8,299 bases of DNA from Planctomycetota bacterium (GTDB lineage Bacteria; Planctomycetota; Phycisphaerae; UBA1845; CAIVHJ01): contig JACZTW010000175.1 in NCBI GenBank assembly GCA_022573485.1, positions 1 to 8,299 on the forward strand, written 5' to 3'. Below, in pieces: positions 4,377 through 8,299 of the stretch. Position 1 is the stretch's first letter. Each line of letters opens with the position of its first letter. The position numbers and the translations under genes were made by a program. The notes beneath the pieces were generated by a model. The model had not been told where the DNA came from and searched no databases. It saw only the letters and a list, made by a program, of their open reading frames with translations.

Positions 4377-6719
4377 TCATGGGGATGCGGCGGCGCTGGT
4401 TTGCAGCAGTTGCTCAGCCTGGCCGCGCAGGGCCTCGAATTCGGCGCGGGTGTCGAACCACAGTAGACCCTTCTCGGCCGTGACGAGTACTTCTTCGCCG
4501 TTCTTGAACTCGGGAGGCCAATTCTCGATTGCTGCGTCGAGTTCCTCCCGAGCGGCGGTAACGTCACCCGCTTTGGCCTGAGCCACCGCACCGATCAAGT
4601 GGCAGATCGTCTGGTTGTCGCCGTCCTTCAACGCGGCAGCCGCGTGTCGCGCGGCGTCCTCGAACTCGCCATTTCGCAAATAAGCTTGCGCCAGAATACG
4701 ATCGAAACGCGGATCCTCAAGCCCCGTGAAAGTCTCCGCCAGCTTCGCTTCATCCAGAGCCTTGGCTGCATCCTCGTGGTCCGGCAGCGATAAGTAAAGC
4801 CGGGCGAGCAGCAGCCCGTTTCGCGTGTCTCTTTTCTGGATTTCCTTCGCCCTCAACAGCGACGTCAGTGCTTCTTCTTGCCCGAGATACAATTGCAGGG
4901 TTCCCAGGGCGCGCCACGCCTCATCGTCGTGCTTGGTTTCCTCGCCCGCTGCCTGGTTTTTTCGCGTGCCTTCCAGCGCGGACTCGAGCGCCTCGTTAAA
5001 CCGCCCCTGCAAAGCGAGTACTTTGGCGAGGTTGGTGTCGGCGTAGTGGAATTTAGGTTTCAGTTCCAGCACGCGCCGGCAGGCTCGCTCGGCGTCCTCA
5101 AGTTTTCCCAGCGAATACAGCAAAACCGATTGCAGGTTCCAGGCGGCCGCGTCCGTCGGCTTGCGCCGAAGAGCGATATCGCAGAGCTCACTCGCCTCTT
5201 TCAATAGGTCGGCGTCCCTGTAGTCGTGCGGTCTGTGGTCGAAGTATTCTTTCTTCTTCCACAAAGCGGCCAGGCATTGCCCGAGGTGGTTTTCGGGGTC
5301 AAGGAGCATTGCTTCTTCGTACTGCGACCAAGCCAGTTCGCGGCGCCCTCGACCCTCCATGTCCTGGGCCTGGGCGACCAAGGTCTTACTGCGTTGCAGG
5401 TCCGCTTGGCGGCTTCTGTCCCAGCCGATATACGATCCGAACGCGCCGACCAGCACCACGAACGCTGCGGCCACGGCTAGCTTGGCTCGATGCCGATGAA
5501 TCGTCTTGCCAAAAACATACCACCCACTGTCGCGCTTTGCGTCGATGGCTTCGTCGGCGAGGTAGTGCTGAATATCTTTGGCCAGCTCGCCGGCGCTCTG
5601 GTAGCGGCGCTCGCGTTCCTTGGCCAGCGTTTTGAGCACGACGGTCTGCAAGTCGTTATCGATCGGGCATTTGCCGGCCCGCAGATGCTTGGAGGATCGC
5701 CTGGTGACGCCGGAATCCGCGGTCCATTGTCGGCTGGGCGGTGTGGGCGGCGTCTCGGCGATGTGCTTGAGCACTTCCGCCATTTGGCCCGCGACCGGGT
5801 AGGGATAGTGCCCGGTCAGAATCTCGTACAGGATGATGCCCAGCGCGTAAATGTCCGTGCGCGTGTCGATGTCGTCCGGATTGCCTCGGGCCTGCTCCGG
5901 TGACATGTACGGCAAGGTGCCGATGACCTGCTGCGAGAGAGAGATCACGGTCTCGACCGGCGCCGTGAGCACCTTGGCCAGACCAAAGTCCAACACCTTG
6001 GGATTCCCCGCCGAGTCCACCAGGATGTTTGAAGGCTTGAGGTCACGGTGGATAACGCCTTTCTGGTGAGCATACTGCACGGCATCGCACACCGTGCTGA
6101 AGACCTTGAGCCGATCTTCGAGGGAGAGATCATTCTCGTGGACGTATTTGTCCATGGGTACGCCGCGAATGTAGTCCATCACGCAGTAGCGCATCCCTTC
6201 CGGCGTCTCTCCGGAATGGAAGATCGAGATGATGTTGGGATGCTTGAGCTGGGCGACCAGTTCGATTTCACGCTCGAAGCGCTTGCGGGCGGTTTTCGAG
6301 GCGTGGGGGCCCTCGATCAGAACTTTGATGGCCACCTTGCGTTTGGTCGCCTTCTCGATGGCCTGATAGACCACACCCTGCCCGCCGCGATGCAGTTCGC
6401 GAATGATGTCATAGCCTTCGATCCGAATCTTGAGCCTATCGTGCTGCCCGTGTGTATCCAACGTCACTTCCAGCGGCCCCTGTCGTCCCGACGGCTTACG
6501 CCCTTCATCAGGGCCGATGCCGGCCATGTCGCGGCCCCCAGAAGTTCTCAGGAAATTTTCTTTGGCACTGTCTTGAGCAAGAAGAGCCTCGATTTCTGCG
6601 CGCAGATGCGCGTCTCCCGCGCAGGCCTCATCCAAGTACGCCGCGTGTTCTTCCGGCGGCAACTCGCAAGCAGCAAGAAAGAGATCGGAAATCTTTTTGT
6701 GGCGTTCACTCGTACTCAT
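4377..6719 (-). CDS. transmembrane Ser/Thr protein kinase with C-terminal TPR array
   Basis: The 780-residue product has four parts. Residues 1-58 are the short helical leader typical of planctomycete kinases (RHKKISDLFLAACELPPEEH). Residues 103-390 are a Hanks-type kinase: nucleotide loop RGGQGVVY (111-118), lysine in VAIK (K132), glutamate E151, HRDLKPSN (224-231, catalytic D226), DFG (244-246), the GT-SPE activation segment (267-275) and DIYALG (289-294). All catalytic residues are present, so it should be active. The usual first glycine of the loop is His110. Residues 414-433 are one membrane helix. Residues 445-735 are TPR-type helical pairs, for example AAWNLQSVLLYSLGKLEDAE and ADTNLAKVLALQGRFNEALE, facing the periplasm if the kinase is cytoplasmic. 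The gene follows the sigma factor after 114 bp. No Shine-Dalgarno is visible before the ATG. Confidence 0.95.
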   Translation of the reverse strand: MSTSERHKKISDLFLAACELPPEEHAAYLDEACAGDAHLRAEIEALLAQDSAKENFLRTSGGRDMAGIGPDEGRKPSGRQGPLEVTLDTHGQHDRLKIRIEGYDIIRELHRGGQGVVYQAIEKATKRKVAIKVLIEGPHASKTARKRFEREIELVAQLKHPNIISIFHSGETPEGMRYCVMDYIRGVPMDKYVHENDLSLEDRLKVFSTVCDAVQYAHQKGVIHRDLKPSNILVDSAGNPKVLDFGLAKVLTAPVETVISLSQQVIGTLPYMSPEQARGNPDDIDTRTDIYALGIILYEILTGHYPYPVAGQMAEVLKHIAETPPTPPSRQWTADSGVTRRSSKHLRAGKCPIDNDLQTVVLKTLAKERERRYQSAGELAKDIQHYLADEAIDAKRDSGWYVFGKTIHRHRAKLAVAAAFVVLVGAFGSYIGWDRSRQADLQRSKTLVAQAQDMEGRGRRELAWSQYEEAMLLDPENHLGQCLAALWKKKEYFDHRPHDYRDADLLKEASELCDIALRRKPTDAAAWNLQSVLLYSLGKLEDAERACRRVLELKPKFHYADTNLAKVLALQGRFNEALESALEGTRKNQAAGEETKHDDEAWRALGTLQLYLGQEEALTSLLRAKEIQKRDTRNGLLLARLYLSLPDHEDAAKALDEAKLAETFTGLEDPRFDRILAQAYLRNGEFEDAARHAAAALKDGDNQTICHLIGAVAQAKAGDVTAAREELDAAIENWPPEFKNGEEVLVTAEKGLLWFDTRAEFEALRGQAEQLLQTSAAASP

Positions 6720-6833
6720 GATTTTACATCACTTGGCAATACCGCTACGCGTAAGAACTCCAGCATTGGGGCAACTTTTCCTCAGCCCGTCTCACATCGA
6801 GATCAAGAATCCGCCTTCCGGCCCAGCGTCCCG
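6720..6833 (-). other. sigma-kinase intergenic gap
   Basis: These 114 bases separate two co-directional genes. No strong hairpin, no perfect promoter hexamer pair and no GGAG-type site upstream of the kinase ATG are seen. Co-transcription with the sigma gene is likely but not shown. Confidence 0.4.
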
Positions 6834-7415
6834 TCATTTGTGCGATGGTTCACCCAGCCGCTTGCGGAGCCAGGCCTTGGCCATGCGCCAGTCGCCTTTC
6901 GCGGTCCTTTCCGAGACGCCCAGCGTGTAGGCAGTCTCTTCTACGCTGAGGCCACCGAAAAAACGGAGTTCGACGACGCGCGACTGTCGATGGCTCAACG
7001 CCGCCAGCTCCTTCATGGCCTCATCGAGTGCCAGCAAGTCAATCTCATTCCGATCGCCGGGCGCTTGCAACACGTCACCGAGCGTCAGAGTGACCTGAGC
7101 AGCGCCGCCTCCGCGTTTGGCGGCACCCTTTTTTCGCGCGTGATCAACGAGAATCCGCCGGACGACCTCGGCTGCGACCGCCAGGAAATGCGCCCTGCCT
7201 TTCCAATCCACATCCTTTTGATCAACCAATCGAAGATACGCTTCGTTGGCAAGAGCGGTAGCTTGAAGCGTGTGGTTGCGGCGCTCGCGCTGAAGCTGTT
7301 TGCCCGCGATCGCGCGCAGCTCGTTGTAGACCAGCGGCATCAAGTCGGCCACGGCTTCGTTGCTGCCACCGGCAGCCTTCTGAAGGGTCTGTGTCAGGCG
7401 CGAATCAGTGGACAT
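6834..7415 (-). CDS. ECF-type RNA polymerase sigma factor (TIGR02999-like)
   Basis: The 193-residue product starts at ATG 7415 (MSTDSRLTQTLQKAAGGSNE), the usual N-terminus of this family. A GTG at 7496 would add 27 residues with no family resemblance and is not used here. Region 2 spans about residues 20-95: LMPLVYNELRAIAGKQLQRE, then HTLQATALANEAYLRLV and FLAVAAEVVRRILVDHARKK. A Gly/Ala/Lys-rich linker follows, then region 4 at about 132-188, with ALSHRQSRVVELRFFGGLS and VEETAYTLGVSERTAKGDWR as the helix-turn-helix. No anti-sigma gene is adjacent. The neighbouring kinase is the likely regulator, since sigma factors of this type in planctomycetes are often paired with Ser/Thr kinases. Targets are unknown; autoregulation is plausible. 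Confidence 0.93.
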   Translation of the reverse strand: MSTDSRLTQTLQKAAGGSNEAVADLMPLVYNELRAIAGKQLQRERRNHTLQATALANEAYLRLVDQKDVDWKGRAHFLAVAAEVVRRILVDHARKKGAAKRGGGAAQVTLTLGDVLQAPGDRNEIDLLALDEAMKELAALSHRQSRVVELRFFGGLSVEETAYTLGVSERTAKGDWRMAKAWLRKRLGEPSHK

Positions 7416-7472
7416 GGTGGCACTGCCGTATTGTACGCCAAAAACGGCTGTTGCGGACTGCGTGGAAGAGAA

Positions 7473-7484
7473 GTTTCCGGAAAC
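7473..7484. promoter_or_regulatory. perfect 12-bp palindrome, possible operator
   Basis: GTTTCCGGAAAC equals its own reverse complement. It lies 58 bases upstream of the sigma factor ATG. It presents GGAAAC, a -35-like ECF element, on both strands, so it could be an operator or a bidirectional promoter part. Confidence 0.35.
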
Positions 7485-7538
7485 GCGTGGGTTCACGGCG
7501 GTAGAAAGCCCACCCTCCAGTCGCCGTCACAGGCGCAA

Positions 7539-7553
7539 TTGTCCGTCCGACAA
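7539..7553. promoter_or_regulatory. TTGTC-N5-GACAA dyad
   Basis: Five-base arms TTGTC (7539-7543) and GACAA (7549-7553) are perfect inverted partners with a 5-base centre. AATTGTC occurs here (7537-7543) and again at 7586-7592 inside the next dyad, hinting at a shared half site. Confidence 0.3.
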
Positions 7554-7561
7554 CGCGTTAC

Positions 7562-7604
7562 GGCAATTCGAACAAATTTGAAAAAAATTGTCGAATGTAT
7601 TGCC
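7562..7604. promoter_or_regulatory. long imperfect AT-rich dyad
   Basis: GGCAATTCGAACAA (7562-7575) is mirrored by TTGTCGAATGTATTGCC (7588-7604), with one single-base and one three-base indel. The centre is an A-tract (about 7581-7587). This is the strongest symmetric element midway between the divergent genes and is a candidate regulator-binding site. Confidence 0.4.
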
Positions 7605-7632
7605 CTCATGAGCATGTTTTTTCGCGTTTCAG

Positions 7633-7686
7633 AGTGTGGACGGAACCGGGACCTGGATGTGACCCGGTTTGATGAACAGTGTGGAC
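7633..7686 (+). promoter_or_regulatory. AGTGTGGAC direct repeats flanking a hairpin
   Basis: AGTGTGGAC occurs exactly at 7633-7641 and 7678-7686, 45 bp apart. Between them AACCGGG (7644-7650) pairs with CCCGGTT (7663-7669) around 12 bases. The set ends 21 bases before the dockerin ATG. It could be an operator cluster or a structured mRNA leader. Confidence 0.35.
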
Positions 7687-7694
7687 TCGAAGAT

Positions 7695-7700
7695 AAGGAG
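7695..7700 (+). promoter_or_regulatory. ribosome binding site AAGGAG for the dockerin gene
   Basis: AAGGAG ends 7 nt before the ATG at 7708. This is the best ribosome site in the window and fixes the start of a gene that has no stop inside it. Confidence 0.7.
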
Positions 7701-7707
7701 CCTGACC

Positions 7708-8299
7708 ATGAGAAACGCGATGCTAACAATTCTTACTGCTGTTGTCCTGACCAGTGCTCCGGCGTGGGCTCAGATCGCGCCGGTCTTTGCGGAGCAGGTC
7801 GCAGACGTTTGCCGGGGTGATTTGAACGGCGACGACGTCGTGAACTCGGCCGACCTGGCTTCGATCCTCGGCAGTTATGGAATCTGTAGGGGCTGCGACG
7901 AGGATCTCAATCACGATGGCTACGTGGACGAGACTGACGTCAAGATTCTGGCGCTTCACTGGGGCCCGTGTGCCTCCGACGAGGACGTGATCACGAAGTT
8001 CGTCCGAACGCTGGCGGACGTATCCGATGACCCCGAGATCTACGAGGATGACGTCGCGACAAACGATCAAGAGCGGGAGAGCGACACCCGGAAGCTTCGA
8101 TTCACTACGGCCGCAGCCTCCGATCAGCCGGAGATCTACGAAGCCGATGTCGCGACAAACGATCAAGAGCGGGAGCGCGACACCCGGAAGCTTCGATTCA
8201 CCACGGCCGCAGCCTCCGATCAGCCGGAGATCGACGAAGCCGATGTCGCGACGAACGATCCAGAGCGGGAGCGCGACACCCGGAAGCTTCGATTCACCA
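7708..8299 (+). CDS. secreted dockerin protein with tandem 32-residue repeats (3' end outside window)
   Basis: The frame is open for 197 codons and runs off the right edge, so the protein is partial. Residues 1-21 are a clear signal peptide (MRNAMLTILTAVVLTSAPAWA, cleaved before Gln22). Residues 35-88 form a dockerin-like pair of EF-hand loops: DLNGDDVVNSAD (38-49) and DLNHDGYVDETD (66-77), each with Asp/Asn at positions 1, 3, 5 and Asp at 12, each followed by a hydrophobic helix and a glycine. Cysteines 35, 60, 63 and 88 frame the two halves, as in planctomycete dockerins. From residue 107 a 32-residue unit repeats: DQPEIYEADVATND, then a basic ERERDTRKLRF, then TTAAAS. It should be exported. 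Dockerins bind cohesins in cellulosomes, but in planctomycetes their partner is usually unknown. It is divergent from the sigma gene. Confidence 0.85.
   Translation, partial: MRNAMLTILTAVVLTSAPAWAQIAPVFAEQVADVCRGDLNGDDVVNSADLASILGSYGICRGCDEDLNHDGYVDETDVKILALHWGPCASDEDVITKFVRTLADVSDDPEIYEDDVATNDQERESDTRKLRFTTAAASDQPEIYEADVATNDQERERDTRKLRFTTAAASDQPEIDEADVATNDPERERDTRKLRFT
8026..8299 (+). repeat. 96-bp in-frame tandem repeat, 2 full units plus a partial
   Basis: Units lie at 8026-8121, 8122-8217 and 8218-8299 (82 of 96 bases, cut by the window end). Units 2 and 3 differ at only three positions (TAC/GAC, ACA/ACG, CAA/CCA), two of which change the residue. Unit 1 differs more, mainly in its first third. 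The period of exactly 32 codons keeps the dockerin gene in frame. The pattern fits recent expansion by slippage or unequal crossing-over, and the array may continue beyond 8299. Confidence 0.95.

Larger units (their letters stand above)
7416..7707. promoter_or_regulatory. divergent control region of sigma and dockerin genes
   Basis: These 292 bases carry no gene but several symmetric elements, listed separately. The middle (7560-7620) is markedly AT-richer than its surroundings. A candidate ECF-type promoter for the sigma gene is GGAAACTT (7478-7471) with GTCCGC (7458-7453) on the minus strand, though the 12-base spacing is shorter than usual. A candidate for the dockerin gene is GGAACC (7642-7647) with CGGTTT (7665-7670). 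Both are guesses from general ECF promoter form. Confidence 0.4.

Noticed and set aside
7416..7496. N-terminal extension of the sigma factor from the GTG at 7496
   Set aside because: The extra 27 residues do not resemble the family, and MSTDSRLTQTLQ from 7415 is the typical beginning. The extension would also cover the palindrome at 7473-7484.
6048..7820. Very long plus-strand open frame (590 codons) opposite the kinase and sigma genes
   Set aside because: It crosses two clear genes and the divergent control region and shows no domain. Both overlapped minus-strand proteins have complete catalytic and DNA-binding motifs.
7723..8166. Minus-strand open frame opposite the dockerin gene
   Set aside because: The plus strand has a strong ribosome site, a signal peptide and two EF-hand loops in frame. 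The minus frame is open only as a side effect of that composition.
8026..8299. Possible CRISPR or non-coding satellite array
   Set aside because: The units are 96 bp with no unique spacers, and are an exact multiple of three in frame with the dockerin protein, so they are protein repeats.

Overview
The window looks like part of a planctomycete chromosome, probably of the Phycisphaerae type. This is inferred from gene content, not from a marker gene. The evidence is an ECF sigma factor next to a Ser/Thr kinase with a C-terminal TPR array, a secreted protein with a paired-cysteine dockerin, a PDZ protein carrying a short 'LG-SPDYEERQRAT' helical motif, an FG-GAP/LolA-like secreted protein, moderately high GC and loosely packed genes.

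Layout. 55-837 (+) is an exported PDZ protein. It converges on a block of five minus-strand genes, which in transcription order (right to left) are: ECF sigma factor (7415-6834), transmembrane Ser/Thr kinase with TPRs (6719-4377), exported LolA-like/FG-GAP protein (4063-2429, GTG start), lipoprotein A (2261-1677) and lipoprotein B (1400-906). At the right edge a divergent plus-strand gene (7708 onward, open at the window end) encodes a secreted dockerin protein. It runs into a 96-bp (32-residue) tandem repeat of which two full copies and one partial copy are visible.

The most informative structure is a decayed tandem duplication. The stretch 1395-1650 matches two separate pieces of the FG-GAP locus: its 3' end and downstream leader (2350-2514), then the region upstream of its promoter-proximal side (4187-4266). 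About 1.67 kb between them is missing. The left copy keeps an in-frame 28-codon C-terminal stub of a second FG-GAP gene (stop at 1474). Each copy of the FG-GAP 3' end is followed by a small lipoprotein gene with a G-C-x-C lipidation site, so the ancestral unit was probably 'FG-GAP protein + lipoprotein'. In the left copy the Shine-Dalgarno and ATGATG inside the repeat start lipoprotein B. In the right copy the same signals start only an 18-codon ORF, and lipoprotein A uses its own start further on.

How the parts may fit together (inference): the sigma factor and kinase look like a planctomycete ECF/STPK signalling pair. The 292-bp divergent region 7416-7707 holds several dyads and a direct repeat, and could co-regulate the sigma operon and the dockerin gene. 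All remaining products carry export signals, so the locus may link a cytoplasmic/membrane signal to envelope or extracellular proteins. No RNA genes, CRISPR arrays, transposases or attachment sites were seen.
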